Source of the DNA: Sulfurimonas marina
GTDB lineage: Bacteria; Campylobacterota; Campylobacteria; Campylobacterales; Sulfurimonadaceae
Direction: 5' to 3'
Assembly: GCF_014905095.1 (NCBI RefSeq)
Contig: NZ_CP041165.1
Location: forward strand, 496,001-560,000
Length of the DNA: 64,000 bases
Position 1 is the first letter of the stretch, and every line of letters begins with the position of its first letter. The notes under the pieces were generated by a model. It was not told where the DNA came from and searched no databases. It saw only the letters and a program-made list of their open reading frames with translations. This document shows, piece after piece, positions 63,852-64,000 of the stretch. A program made the position numbers and the translations under genes.

Positions 63852-64000
63852 TGTTAAGCGAAACAACAATAGAGTGGATGGTTGCAAACGATTACGATCC
63901 AAAGGTGATAGACAAGGTCGGCAAGCACGGCAACTCTGCACTTATGAAAGCGGTAAGGGAAGCAAAAAGTGAAATCGCTTCTGAGTTTATAAAAGCTGGA
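63851..64000 (+). CDS. Ankyrin-repeat protein, 3' end outside window
   Basis: The first 50 residues are seen; VGKHGNSALMKAVREAKSEIASEFIKAG is an ankyrin repeat. The ATG overlaps the stop of the Tpx-like gene (TAATG), so they are coupled. Ankyrin genes occur in other nif clusters; the function is protein binding. Confidence 0.7.
   Translation, partial: MLSETTIEWMVANDYDPKVIDKVGKHGNSALMKAVREAKSEIASEFIKAG

Overview
The window is AT-rich, densely coded DNA from a member of the Campylobacterota (Epsilonproteobacteria), most like the Sulfurimonas group. This rests on gene content: a sulfide-dehydrogenase-like flavoprotein, NDH-2, several GGDEF proteins, and sigma-54 promoters of the GGAAC type known from Helicobacter and Campylobacter. 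The species cannot be named from sequence alone. About 46 kb (17.2-64 kb) is a large, rearranged molybdenum nitrogenase (nif) region.

Layout. 1-10.2 kb: housekeeping genes on the minus strand (partial RND exporter, thioredoxin-fold protein, ComF, lepA, prs, Fur-type regulator, holA, RNase R, HDOD protein). 10.3-16.2 kb: plus-strand genes including a Gre factor, purL and the ammonium pair amt-glnK, then two small secreted proteins. 16.2-17.2 kb: pfkA. 17.2-23.2 kb: nifN, then nifX, a NifX-associated protein, nifF, a divergent PII protein, nifW, nifZ, two 2Fe-2S ferredoxins and rpoN. 23.3-26.1 kb: alanine dehydrogenase, a zinc-ribbon protein and a diguanylate cyclase. 26.1-27.9 kb: nifE-nifO on the minus strand. 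28-34.3 kb: NifX-like, a HicB-like/Sel1/NFU fusion, NifX-like, flavodiiron protein, NifQ-like, nifS, nifU and clpP. 34.4-35.2 kb: an RMD1-family membrane protein. 35.5-40 kb: nifH, an unknown gene, nifD, nifK. 40-48.2 kb: Mop protein, a 30-residue membrane peptide, aldo/keto reductase, aspartate-oxidase-like flavoprotein, nifT, nifA, a degenerate Tpx-fold protein, a SIR2-like protein, clpX and an unknown gene. 48.3-51 kb: lipoprotein, tRNA-Gly, PocR-PAS-GGDEF protein. 51-54.5 kb (minus strand): nifV, a GNAT-like protein, a DUF683 protein, a small Cys protein and an LRR protein. 54.7-58.2 kb: FccB-like flavoprotein, Rieske protein, NDH-2. 58.2-64 kb: nifB and a small unknown, a diguanylate cyclase, a His-rich NifX-like protein, two 2[4Fe-4S] ferredoxins, a second degenerate Tpx-fold protein and the start of an ankyrin protein.

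How it fits together. NifHDK, the cofactor route (nifB, E, N, X, V, Q, S, U), electron donors (flavodoxin and four ferredoxins), the activator NifA and sigma-54 are all present. A 15-base sigma-54-type element, consensus GGAAC-R-N-T-W-T-N-T-G-W-A, stands in front of eight transcription units and ties them into one regulon. The strongest candidate for an undescribed system is the overlapping operon nifA - degenerate Tpx - SIR2-like - clpX, with clpP in another nif operon. It looks like a nitrogenase-dedicated proteolysis and sensing module. A second notable signal is a covarying two-hairpin RNA element found twice, in nifS-nifU and in the nifV operon.
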